Source: Acidimicrobiaceae bacterium (lineage in GTDB: Bacteria; Actinomycetota; Acidimicrobiia; Acidimicrobiales; RAAP-2). From it: a stretch of DNA of 9,889 nucleotides. The stretch lies in assembly GCA_003164275.1 (NCBI GenBank), contig PLSY01000344.1, forward strand, positions 1 through 9,889. The letters are read 5' to 3'. Below the pieces are notes generated by a model. That model made no database searches, had not been told where the DNA came from, and was given only the letters and a program-made list of their open reading frames with translations. The translations under genes were made by a program, and so were the position numbers. Of the stretch, positions 1 through 7,129 are shown in pieces (position 1 is the first letter of the stretch; each line of letters opens with the position of its first letter).

Positions 1-68
1 CCATATCGTGGCCTCTGGAAGGATTCTCAGCTCGAGGATGCTAACTGTCGGACGGTCCCGGTCACTGT

Positions 69-112
69 TGGCCACTCTTGATGATCGGAGTGGCCAGATT
101 GGGCTCTTTTTT
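69..112 (+). terminator. Inverted repeat with trailing T-run, terminator-like
   Basis: A perfect 9-bp stem (69-77 pairs with 88-96, core GGCCACTC/GAGTGGCC) encloses a 10-nt loop. A run of six T starts at 107, about ten bases after the stem. This could end transcription of a gene lying left of the window. One frame entering from the left edge closes with TAA at 42-44, but too little of it is present to identify. The gap between stem and T-run is longer than in a textbook intrinsic terminator, so a protein-binding palindrome is the alternative. Confidence 0.45.
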
Positions 113-289
113 CTTGGTCGTCCAGTCGTCGCGGGTGTGCTGCCAGGGGTTCATTGCTCAGTGGAGAGCACGGTGAGCCAAAGCCGTGAGGGACTTGTAG
201 TCATGAACCCGCTCTATCGTCTTGAAATGTGTGACCATCATCACGACTGGTCCTCGAAAGCTGTCGACGACAGGTCGCAGTGACACGCG
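113..289. other. Leader region before the first KdpD-like gene; no gene seen
   Basis: I see no recognisable protein, no convincing -35/-10 pair and no strong ribosome site here. One frame is open from the left edge to a TGA at 281-283, but its translation resembles no family I know and it runs straight through the stem-loop at 69-96. I therefore do not call it a gene. Any promoter for the downstream KdpD-like gene should lie here. Confidence 0.4.
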
Positions 290-1498
290 GTGCCTGCTAC
301 CTCCAAAGACAGCTTCAGAGGTCCACAAGCAACAGTGAGCGCTAGTTCAGAGACCACAGAGTTGGTCGAGGCCACGGGGCGGTTTCGAGTCTATCTGGGA
401 GCCGCCGCTGGCGTGGGCAAGACCATTGCCATGCTGAACGAGGGGCAACGGCGCAGACAGCGAGGTACGGACGTGGTCATTGGATTCGTGGAGTGTCACG
501 GCAGATCACGGACCGAGGAACTACTGGATGGCCTCGAGTTGATCCCGCGGCGAGTTGTTGAGCATCGGGGAACACGCTTTGAGGAGATGGACCTGGACGC
601 AGTGCTCACTCGGAGCCCTGAGTTGGTGCTCGTGGACGAGCTGGCCCACACGAACGTCATCGGCTCGGGCCGCAACGAGAAGCGTTGGCAGGATGTCATT
701 GAGTGCCTCGAGGCCGGGATCGACGTCATAACCACGGTCAACATTCAACATCTCGAGAGTATCGCTGACGCGGTTGAGCGGATCACCAAGGTGAACATCC
801 GAGAGCGAGTACCTGATTGGGTCCTCCGAAGGGCGAACCAGATCGAACTTGTCGACTCGTCGCCAGAACAGCTCCGCCGCCGGTTGCTCCATGGGAACAT
901 TTTCCCGACCGAGAAAGTTCCCCAAGCGCTTGCCAATTTCTTTCGGACAGACAATCTCGCTGCACTGAGGGAGCTGGCTCTCCGCTTTCTAGCTGACGAA
1001 ACAGACGTCAAGCTTTTGAACCATTCCCGATGGCGACAATCGCTCGACCTTTGGGAAACGAGCGAACGGATCCTGGTGGCAGTAACAACAGCCCCTGGCA
1101 CCGATTCAATCGTCCGTCGTGCATCGCGAATGGCGGCACGCATCAAGGCCGATCTTCAAGTCCTCCACGTTGTGACCGGAGGCCATCCCCGTCCATTTGG
1201 GAATGATCAGTTAATCGACCTACGTCAACTGGCTGCTGATGTCGGGGCCGAGTGGAATCAGGTTCGGGCGGACGACCCGGCCCAAGCGCTCATCGACTTT
1301 GCGCGTTCCCACCAAATCACACAGATTGTGGTTGGGTCGAGCGTCCGCAGCCGACACCAGGAGCTTTTACATGGCGGCTCTTTCGCTCGGAGGATCTCGC
1401 GGCTCGCCGCGGACTCTGCGATCGACGTTCACATCATCGCCAGGCGCGATAGCGTCATCGGACCGAATCAATGTGTGGACGGGGCAGATGAGTCATAG
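290..1498 (+). CDS. KdpD-like protein: N-terminal ATP-binding domain plus USP domain, no kinase
   Basis: This 402-residue protein matches the cytoplasmic N-terminal half of the potassium sensor KdpD. Residues 31-240 form the KdpD sensor domain, with Walker A GAAAGVGKT (37-45), a Walker B-like strand LVLVDELAH (112-120) and the family signature TTVNIQHLES (148-157). Residues 258-386 are a universal-stress-protein domain ending in DVHIIARRD. There are no membrane segments, no DHp histidine and no ATPase domain, so it should be soluble and unable to phosphorylate KdpE. Complete KdpD proteins are around 850-900 residues, so this is under half. GTG 290 is the first start after the in-frame TGA at 281; GTG 335 is an alternative, and neither has a good ribosome site. 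It lies upstream of a DUF4118 gene and a complete kdpD. Family identity is sure. The role is inferred: modulator of the complete KdpD, or diverged duplicate. Confidence 0.9.
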   Translation: MPATSKDSFRGPQATVSASSETTELVEATGRFRVYLGAAAGVGKTIAMLNEGQRRRQRGTDVVIGFVECHGRSRTEELLDGLELIPRRVVEHRGTRFEEMDLDAVLTRSPELVLVDELAHTNVIGSGRNEKRWQDVIECLEAGIDVITTVNIQHLESIADAVERITKVNIRERVPDWVLRRANQIELVDSSPEQLRRRLLHGNIFPTEKVPQALANFFRTDNLAALRELALRFLADETDVKLLNHSRWRQSLDLWETSERILVAVTTAPGTDSIVRRASRMAARIKADLQVLHVVTGGHPRPFGNDQLIDLRQLAADVGAEWNQVRADDPAQALIDFARSHQITQIVVGSSVRSRHQELLHGGSFARRISRLAADSAIDVHIIARRDSVIGPNQCVDGADES

Positions 1499-1521
1499 CC
1501 GAGGCGGAATGGTGCCATCGG

Positions 1522-1563
1522 GCTTCATTCCCCATGAAGCGATGATCGCTGACTCCCTCAGCG
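1522..1563 (+). terminator. Tandem stem-loops after the truncated KdpD-like gene
   Basis: Two adjacent perfect hairpins begin 24 nt after the stop codon at 1498. The first pairs GCTTCAT (1522-1528) with ATGAAGC (1534-1540) around the loop TCCCC. The second pairs CGCTGA (1547-1552) with TCAGCG (1558-1563) around the loop CTCCC. The overlapping GCGAT-G-ATCGC (1539-1549) joins them. No U-tract follows. They may form a U-less terminator, a 3'-end processing or stability element, or an operator. Their position suggests the two KdpD-like halves are not simply cotranscribed at equal level. Confidence 0.4.
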
Positions 1564-1874
1564 TCCCGTCGAGCAGCAGCTCAAGCAATCACAGTTCCCT
1601 GAACTCGACCTGAACCCAACGGCTCGGGGCCGCTTCTGCGGGTATGGGTTGTAGCCAAGGCATGTCGCTCTGATGTCCTCAAGCTGGGCTCCGTCTCGAC
1701 CCACGCCTATAGGTTCGTGAAAGTTGGGGGTTGTCCCGTAAAGAACGAGTAAAAGTGCTTCCCAGCTGCCTCGGCCGGTGCCACAGTGGATCAGTGAGCT
1801 ATCAAACCGATATCGACCAGCGGAAGGAGCGACAAGGTTCGACGGAGAGTGGCTTGATCGCGAGATGCAGATCA
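1564..1874. other. Spacer between the two KdpD-like halves
   Basis: No gene is recognised in these roughly 310 bases. The frame of the downstream DUF4118 gene is open back to a TTG at 1731. The residues it would add (about 48) are Arg/Ser/Cys-rich and do not look like the USP-to-membrane linker of KdpD, so they are probably not translated. TTG 1854, preceded by GGAGAG, remains a possible start for the downstream gene. No convincing promoter was found. Confidence 0.35.
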
Positions 1875-2621
1875 ATGGTCAGCCCGGACGCCTGGATCCT
1901 CTTGGCGGCTGTGGCAGCACCCGTTGCCGTCGCATCGGCGCTCATTCCATGGCGTGTGGGTCTCGATACGGCCGACGGCGCCATGGTCCTCGTCGTTGTC
2001 ATTGTGGCGGTGGCCAGTACCGGTCGCCGCGGAGCGGCTTTTCTCTCGGCTCTCGTCGCGGCACTTTCGTTTGACTACTTCCTCACCCACCCGTACGACT
2101 CATTTCGCATCACTCGCCATTCGGACTTTGTCACCGAATTGCTACTGTTGGTGGTGGGACTGGCCGTAGGCGACCTTGCGGCCCGGGGCCGAGCCCATCG
2201 CAATGCCGCGTCACAAAGTCGTCATGAGGTGGCACAGCTACACGCGGTCACCGAGCTAGCCGCTTCCGGCCAAGAACCTGCCGTGTTGATTGCGGCAGCC
2301 ACCGAAGAGCTTGAAGGCCTCCTCTACTTGCGCGGCTGCCGATTCACCCGGCACCCGTCTGCAGCAATCTCTGCCCGATTGACTCCCAACGGCGAGGTCA
2401 CCGTCGGCCATGAATCATGGTCAACACAGGATCTTGGCCTTCCGACCCACGGCGTCGACCTCTCGGTACGGGGCGGTGGGTGGCTTCTTGGCCACTTCCT
2501 CCTCACGCCGACCCCCGGCAAACCCATCTCGCACGAGCGACTTCTCGTGGCCGTGGCGATCGCCGACCAGGTCGGTGCGGCTCTATCCGTCGACCACCCA
2601 GCGCCCATATCCGAGGCATGA
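1875..2621 (+). CDS. DUF4118 (KdpD-type) membrane protein with GAF-like C-terminus, no kinase
   Basis: From ATG 1875 this is a 248-residue protein. Hydrophobic stretches at about 7-25, 36-48, 52-68 and 85-101 form the four-helix DUF4118 membrane domain of KdpD. The hallmark loop FDYFLTHPYDSFRI (66-79) follows helix 3 and matches the NYYFAPPVHTF loop of the complete KdpD in this window. Residues 115-240 look like the GAF-like region between membrane and kinase in KdpD, ending LLVAVAIADQVGAAL. The stop comes just where the DHp phosphoacceptor domain would begin. With the preceding gene it reconstitutes all KdpD input domains without the catalytic core. ATG 1875 is chosen because helix 1 follows at once; it has only a weak ribosome site, and TTG 1854, GTG 1794 or TTG 1731 are alternatives. 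A role as membrane sensor partner is inferred. Confidence 0.82.
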   Translation: MVSPDAWILLAAVAAPVAVASALIPWRVGLDTADGAMVLVVVIVAVASTGRRGAAFLSALVAALSFDYFLTHPYDSFRITRHSDFVTELLLLVVGLAVGDLAARGRAHRNAASQSRHEVAQLHAVTELAASGQEPAVLIAAATEELEGLLYLRGCRFTRHPSAAISARLTPNGEVTVGHESWSTQDLGLPTHGVDLSVRGGGWLLGHFLLTPTPGKPISHERLLVAVAIADQVGAALSVDHPAPISEA

Positions 2622-2628
2622 GGGCGAA

Positions 2629-2826
2629 ATGACCCTACTGAAGTCCCTCAAGGGTTGGTTTCGAACATGGCCCCACCCCAACGGGGTTCTGGGTCTGGCC
2701 TCCAGCGAAGAACCCCTGCTCGGTGCTCTGGGAGCTTCCGGATTGGCGTCCATTTCCAACATCCGCAGGGCGAATGTCCACCCTCTTAAGATAGTCCCGG
2801 CGGGCGGAGTGTCCTGTTTGCTGTGA
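2629..2826 (+). CDS. Possible small protein, unrecognised
   Basis: A 65-residue frame starts at ATG 2629, eight bases after the stop of the DUF4118 gene, with GAGGG (2620-2624) four bases upstream as a possible ribosome site. The product begins MTLLKSLKGWFRTW and has a Gly/Ala/Leu-rich middle. It matches no family I know and has no clear membrane helix or domain. The start and spacing look like a translationally coupled gene. However, the frame also runs upstream out of phase through the DUF4118 gene, and a small GC-rich hairpin (2675-2687) lies inside it. It may be chance. Confidence 0.18.
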   Translation: MTLLKSLKGWFRTWPHPNGVLGLASSEEPLLGALGASGLASISNIRRANVHPLKIVPAGGVSCLL

Positions 2827-2956
2827 CAAGCCCGACCAAATCGATCTCGGACATCTCGGTCCGGTCATTCTTGTTGGCCCAGAATCCAATGGGCTCAAGC
2901 AGAGCGTTGTTGCAACAGCCTGTCAAAGAGAACACCGACTGCCGTAGCGAAGGATC
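2827..2956. other. Leader of kdpD with palindromes
   Basis: This stretch holds three inverted repeats: CGGAC/GTCCG near 2858-2873; GCCCA (2877-2881) with TGGGC (2890-2894) around an 8-nt loop; and the perfect 10-bp palindrome TGTTGCAACA at 2908-2917, 53 bases before the kdpD start. I see no clear sigma-70-like promoter. The palindrome is the best candidate for a regulator site, but it does not resemble the T-rich KdpE site known from E. coli. Confidence 0.25.
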
Positions 2957-2962
2957 AGGAGG
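2957..2962 (+). promoter_or_regulatory. Ribosome binding site of kdpD
   Basis: AGGAGG sits eight bases before ATG 2971. It is a consensus Shine-Dalgarno at ideal spacing and fixes the kdpD start, whose product goes directly into the KdpD domain (MARGKLRLYLGAAPGVGKT). Confidence 0.85.
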
Positions 2963-2970
2963 CCGGATAC

Positions 2971-5667
2971 ATGGCAAGAGGAAAGCTGAGGCTCTATTTG
3001 GGGGCTGCCCCCGGAGTGGGCAAGACGTTTGCAATGCTCAACGAGGGATGGCGGAGGAAAGAACGCGGTACGGACGTGTTGGTTGGCTGGGTCCAAGAAC
3101 ACGGTCGACCTCAGACGGACGCCCAGATTCGCGACCTGGAGGTATTCCCTCGGCATATTTCTGAGTACCGCGGCCAGACGCTCGAAGAGATGGACCTCGA
3201 AGGACTCCTTGAACGCAAGCCTGAGCTCGTGTTGGTGGACGAGCTGGCCCATTCCAACGTGCCCGGCTCGAAGCACCCCAAGCGATGGCAGGACGTCGAA
3301 GACTTGCTCGAAGCTGGCATCAACGTGATTTCCACGGTGAACCTTCAACACCTCGAGTCACTCAATGACGTGGTCGAGGCGATCACTGGGGTGGTCCAGC
3401 ACGAGACTGTGCCTGACCCGGTGGTCCGGGCTGCTGATCAGATCGAGTTGGTCGACATGGCGCCGGAGGCTCTCCGAAGACGGCTGGCCCACGGCAATGT
3501 GTACCCAGCGGAACGGATCGATGCCGCGTTAGGAAACTATTTTCGCACCGGCAACCTCACCGCGTTGCGCGAGCTCGCACTCCTGTGGGTGGCGGACAGG
3601 GTGGATGAGGAGCTCAACGACTACCGAGAGCGGCACAATATTGCCGGGCCGTGGGAAACCAAAGAGCGGGTCATCGTATCCCTCACTGGGTCACCCGGGA
3701 GTGCGGTGCTCATCCGGCGGGCTGCACGCATGGCCATGCGTACAAAGGCCGAATTGGTCGGCGTTCATGTTCGCACCGATGACGGTCTGACCGGGCAGAA
3801 CTCTGATGGGCTGGTCAACAATCGTGCGTTGCTTGACGATCTTGGTGGTCGTTTTGTCGAGGTCGTTGGTGCAGACGTTGCTCCCGCCCTGGTCCAAGTG
3901 GCCCGAGCCGAGAATGGCACCCAACTGGTCATGGGTGCGACCCACCGTGGCCGGTTGGCCGAGATCGTACGAGGCTCGGTGATCAACTCGGTCATCAGGG
4001 AAGCAAGCGGATCGCTAGACGTCCATGTCATCGCCACTGACGCCCGTCCCAAAGTCGAAGCCCGAGAGCAACAGCGTTCGGCGGAGAGCCCGACTGGGAA
4101 GGTTCACCGTAGGGCGAAGAATGGACCACCAGCGCACCGTCGCCTCTTGTCTCCACTGTCTAGGCGGCGCCGCATTGCGGCTGTTGCCGTTGGAGTGGTC
4201 GGGTTTCCCCTCCTCACCCTCGTACTTACGGCTGCTGGGAGTCAGGTCGATCTGTCAGCGGCGCTCAGTTCGTATCTGGTTCTGGTGGTCATTGTCGCTG
4301 CCACCGGTGGCGTGTGGCCGGCGGGGTTGGCTGCCTCTGCCGGATTCCTGCTCTCCAACTACTACTTTGCCCCCCCGGTCCATACTTTCACCATTGGCGA
4401 CACACGTGACATCCTTGCCCTGGCTATGTTTCTAGTCATCGCGGGCGTGGTCAGCGTCCTGGTCGATCTCTCGGCCCGCAGGACGGCGACCGCCGCACAG
4501 GCCCGGTCGGATGCCCGAATGCTCGCCAGGGTCGCCGGCAGGATGGTGGCACCCGAGGGTAACCCCTTGCCGGCGCTACTTGAAGAGCTCGTGATGGCTT
4601 TCCGCTTTGACGCCGCCGCCGTACTCCGCTCCGATCCCGATGTGACGTCCTCGACACTACCCATTGGACCAGCCGCCGCCGCACGTAGATGGTCGGGGGT
4701 GGCCAGCGCTGGTTGCGAGACCCTCCGTGGGCCCGAAGAAGCCGATGTCGTCCTTCCCCTCACCGACAGGGAGATCCTCGCCCTCAAGGGCCCAGCACTC
4801 AGTGCCGAGGATCGCGACATTCTGGGTGCGTTCGCTGCACAGTTGGCCACGGCTCTGGAGAGCGACCGTCTCCATTCCGAAGCAGACGAGTCCGACTCGT
4901 TGGCTCAGGCCAATCAGCTGCGCTCGGCCCTTCTGGCTGCTGTGAGCCATGATCTGCGCACACCATTGGCCGCTATCAAAGCCGCGTCATCGAGTCTCCT
5001 CTCGGAGCAGCTCGCCTTCGGGCCAACAGAAACACGAATTCTGATCCAAACCATCGACGATGAGTCGGACCGACTGAACACTTTGGTAGAGAACCTGCTG
5101 GACATGAGTCGCCTCCAGACTGGATCGATGGACGTTCTCCAGCTGAGTATCGATGTTCATGAGGTGATCGATGGGGCCGTCGCGAGTTTAGGTCCTCGTG
5201 GCAAGGAAATACGCGTCGAGGTGCCCGCTCCGCTTCCCCGAATCCACACGGACCCAGTACTCCTCGAGCGCGCAGTGGCAAATCTCGTCGACAATGGACT
5301 CGTTCATGCCTCAGGAATCGGGCTCCGCGTGGAGGCCGGTGTGGTGCCCGGTGGGATCGATATCCGAATCATCGACAGAGGTCCGGGAATCCGTCGCGAG
5401 GACAGGGATCTCGTATTCCAACCATTTCAGCGTCTTGGGGACTCGGAGAACCGGATCGGCGTAGGACTGGGTTTGGCAGTGGCCCGCGGTTTCGTGGAGG
5501 CGATCGGGGGAAAGGTCGACATTGAGGACACCCCGGGAGGCGGCTGCACGATGGTGATTCGCCTCGTGACATCTCAGCCATCCAGCGCGGGTGTGAGCCA
5601 CACGATCGAAGATGCCGCCTTGACGCACCCAACCGAATTGCCACGGCCCACGGCTCAGTCGATATGA
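2971..5667 (+). CDS. kdpD: Sensor histidine kinase KdpD, complete
   Basis: This 898-residue inner-membrane kinase is predicted to sense potassium or turgor stress and phosphorylate KdpE. Domains in order: KdpD ATP-binding sensor domain (1-215), with Walker A GAAPGVGKT (11-19), LVLVDELAH (86-94) and STVNLQHLES (121-130); USP domain (about 231-357); basic linker (360-401); four-helix DUF4118 membrane domain (about 402-500), with loop NYYFAPPVHTF (463-473); GAF-like region (about 515-630); DHp domain with phosphoacceptor His660 in SHDLRTPL; and HATPase domain with N-box Asn771 and Asn775, DRGPGI (802-807) and GVGLGLA (830-836). All catalytic motifs are intact. The length is normal for the family. 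A polar tail of about 30 residues follows the ATPase domain. The gene overlaps kdpE by ATGA, so the two are coupled. The kdpFABC pump genes are not in the window, so the regulated target is unknown. Confidence 0.97.
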   Translation: MARGKLRLYLGAAPGVGKTFAMLNEGWRRKERGTDVLVGWVQEHGRPQTDAQIRDLEVFPRHISEYRGQTLEEMDLEGLLERKPELVLVDELAHSNVPGSKHPKRWQDVEDLLEAGINVISTVNLQHLESLNDVVEAITGVVQHETVPDPVVRAADQIELVDMAPEALRRRLAHGNVYPAERIDAALGNYFRTGNLTALRELALLWVADRVDEELNDYRERHNIAGPWETKERVIVSLTGSPGSAVLIRRAARMAMRTKAELVGVHVRTDDGLTGQNSDGLVNNRALLDDLGGRFVEVVGADVAPALVQVARAENGTQLVMGATHRGRLAEIVRGSVINSVIREASGSLDVHVIATDARPKVEAREQQRSAESPTGKVHRRAKNGPPAHRRLLSPLSRRRRIAAVAVGVVGFPLLTLVLTAAGSQVDLSAALSSYLVLVVIVAATGGVWPAGLAASAGFLLSNYYFAPPVHTFTIGDTRDILALAMFLVIAGVVSVLVDLSARRTATAAQARSDARMLARVAGRMVAPEGNPLPALLEELVMAFRFDAAAVLRSDPDVTSSTLPIGPAAAARRWSGVASAGCETLRGPEEADVVLPLTDREILALKGPALSAEDRDILGAFAAQLATALESDRLHSEADESDSLAQANQLRSALLAAVSHDLRTPLAAIKAASSSLLSEQLAFGPTETRILIQTIDDESDRLNTLVENLLDMSRLQTGSMDVLQLSIDVHEVIDGAVASLGPRGKEIRVEVPAPLPRIHTDPVLLERAVANLVDNGLVHASGIGLRVEAGVVPGGIDIRIIDRGPGIRREDRDLVFQPFQRLGDSENRIGVGLGLAVARGFVEAIGGKVDIEDTPGGGCTMVIRLVTSQPSSAGVSHTIEDAALTHPTELPRPTAQSI

Positions 5668-6392
5668 CTCCGCCGAATGGAACGGTCTCCGCTCCAGGCA
5701 GCGTCACAAATGAGACCCGCCAGAGTGTGCTCATCGTTGACGACGATGAGTCACTTGTGCGGGCCCTTACCCTTAGCCTCACTGCCAACGGCTACGAAGT
5801 GCTGGTCGCCCGGACGGGCGAAGAGGGCCTCGACAGGGCAAGCCACCTGTCTCCAGACCTGGTCCTGCTCGACATGGGTCTGCCAGGCATTGACGGAGCG
5901 GAGGTGATCCGTGGTATCCGAGTATGGAGCTCGATGCCAATCGTTGTCTTGTCCGCGCGTCATCAGAGTGTGAGCAAAGTGGAGGCTCTTGACGCGGGCG
6001 CAGATGACTACGTCACCAAGCCGTTCGGGATGGACGAGTTGTTTGCCCGACTGCGGGTCGCGCTTCGGCGGACGACGCCGCTAGAGGAGCATCTGATCGT
6101 TGACGCTGAAGGGTTCACGGTCGACCTGGTGAACAAGCGTGTGACGCGCGAAGGATCTGACATACATCTCACCCCGAAGGAGTGGGACGTTGTGGAGGTG
6201 CTGGTTCGCAGCCCCGGTCGCCTGGTCTCGCAACGCGAGCTTCTCCACAGCGTGTGGGGTCCAGAGTACGAGACAGAGACGGAGTATCTCCGGGTCTTGA
6301 TGGGCCGTCTACGCCTCAAACTCGAATCAGATCGCTCCCGACCGCGACACTTTCGAACCGAACCAGGCATGGGGTACCGATTTGAGCCCTGA
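5664..6392 (+). CDS. kdpE: Response regulator KdpE, OmpR/PhoB family
   Basis: This 242-residue DNA-binding response regulator is the expected phosphorylation partner of the KdpD just upstream. The receiver domain spans about 21-135, with acidic pocket Asp26/Asp27, phosphoacceptor Asp70 (LVLLDMGLPG), Ser97 and Lys119 in TKPF. The OmpR-type winged helix spans about 145-241 and ends with the wing motif PGMGYRFEP. The ATG overlaps the kdpD TGA by four bases and has no Shine-Dalgarno, which points to translation by termination-reinitiation. The receiver starts about 20 residues later than in typical KdpE, giving a short Ser/Thr/Pro-rich N-terminal extension; GTG at codon 22 would remove it but also lacks a ribosome site. 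In other bacteria KdpE activates kdpFABC. The target here cannot be read from the window. Confidence 0.96.
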   Translation: MTPPNGTVSAPGSVTNETRQSVLIVDDDESLVRALTLSLTANGYEVLVARTGEEGLDRASHLSPDLVLLDMGLPGIDGAEVIRGIRVWSSMPIVVLSARHQSVSKVEALDAGADDYVTKPFGMDELFARLRVALRRTTPLEEHLIVDAEGFTVDLVNKRVTREGSDIHLTPKEWDVVEVLVRSPGRLVSQRELLHSVWGPEYETETEYLRVLMGRLRLKLESDRSRPRHFRTEPGMGYRFEP

Positions 6393-6609
6393 GGCGGTCA
6401 CTCTTTCCGGCTCACTGAACCGAACATCTCAGTTACCGAGCTAGTTGCGATTGCATTGGGAAGCCATGGTGTCGGTGAGCACCGGCGAGACAGGAGGCGG
6501 ATCGCTCCGGGTGAGCCCCGAAGCCTCACCAAGCCCTCGAATTCCCATCAAATGGCGCAGGGAACCCCGGTTAGCTGGACACCGCCATGTACACCACGAA
6601 GATGTCAGG
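6393..6609. terminator. Convergent intergenic region with weak stem-loop
   Basis: This lies between the convergent kdpE and USP genes. GGTGAG (6510-6515) can pair with CTCACC (6525-6530) around a 9-nt loop, and a smaller CGGTG/CACCG repeat lies at 6473-6484. Neither has a T-run. They are the only terminator candidates I see for either gene. Confidence 0.25.
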
Positions 6610-7107
6610 TCACTCCAGTTGGAAGCGAACGAGATCGAGATTGTCGATCGCGGATCCTCTCAACGAACGAGGACTGTGAACGCCATTGGGGACGGCAGTA
6701 GGTGCCGTGATCACTGGCAAAGGCGAAGACCTCAACACTCGCTCTCTGACCTTCCAACCAGCGAGCCGGCTGATTCCGCGGAGTCGACGCGACCCAAGAA
6801 TGATCGCATCGCAACGCCACTCTATTGACTCCTGTACAACTCGACTGGCCACTTGGTCCTTGAGCACGGAGATTGTTAAGCCCTCGGCACCGATGCCGGC
6901 CATACGCAGTTGGAGCACCGCCTCCTCCACTAGTAGTTGAGCGTCAGTCGGGCGTTCTATTGGAGGCACCCGAGTGAATCTCGACAGTTCGCGGGCGTGA
7001 AACACTCTCACGTCTGCGCCAGAGGCCATCGCAAGTTCCGTCGTGAACCCGAGGGCCGTCTGACCCGAATCGAATTGGTCCAAGGCAAACAGCAAACGAT
7101 TAATCAC
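6610..7107 (-). CDS. Universal stress protein (UspA family)
   Basis: This 165-residue single USP-domain protein is cytoplasmic. It has the usual alternating beta/alpha pattern: first strand INRLLFALDQFDSGQTAL, then ADVRVFHA (about 31-38), a long central helix with TDAQLLVEEAV, DAIILGSRRL (100-109) and the closing strand SPLPVITAP (128-136). The USP nucleotide motif G-x2-G-x9-G-[S/T] is degraded: GSRR replaces the first part and GWK stands where G-[S/T] is expected, so ATP binding is doubtful. A tail of about 29 residues follows the domain. GTG 7107 is chosen because GGAGG lies seven bases upstream; the ATG at 7128 would put that ribosome site inside the gene. The protein converges on kdpE. 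A stress role is a family-level inference. Confidence 0.88.
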   Translation of the reverse strand: MINRLLFALDQFDSGQTALGFTTELAMASGADVRVFHARELSRFTRVPPIERPTDAQLLVEEAVLQLRMAGIGAEGLTISVLKDQVASRVVQESIEWRCDAIILGSRRLRGISRLAGWKVRERVLRSSPLPVITAPTAVPNGVHSPRSLRGSAIDNLDLVRFQLE

Positions 7108-7114
7108 GGTCACA

Positions 7115-7119
7115 CCTCC
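7115..7119 (-). promoter_or_regulatory. Ribosome binding site of the USP gene
   Basis: GGAGG on the - strand stands seven bases before GTG 7107. It decides this start over the in-frame ATG at 7128, which has no ribosome site. Confidence 0.7.
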
Positions 7120-7129
7120 ATGGCCCACT

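Noticed and set aside
8..283. Open frame of 91 codons at the left edge, in phase with the truncated KdpD-like gene
   Set aside because: The product resembles nothing known, and the frame runs through a terminator-like hairpin (69-96). It is separated from the KdpD-like start by a TGA, and the KdpD domain does not extend into it.
1239..1613. Overlapping frame running past the end of the truncated KdpD-like gene
   Set aside because: Most of it is a shadow of the KdpD-like gene in another phase, and the short part beyond the stop is serine-rich and spans the tandem hairpins.
1564..2956. c-di-AMP (ydaO-type) riboswitch in the gaps before the DUF4118 gene or kdpD
   Set aside because: Considered because c-di-AMP controls potassium uptake in many Gram-positive bacteria, but I could not find the conserved ydaO core or its nested stems in either gap.
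2823..3164. 113-codon frame overlapping the kdpD start
   Set aside because: It overlaps the well-supported kdpD start for over 190 bases in another phase and shows no family resemblance.
6445..6940. Plus-strand frames opposite the USP gene
   Set aside because: They are antisense shadows with arginine/serine-rich, low-sense translations. The - strand product is a clear USP.
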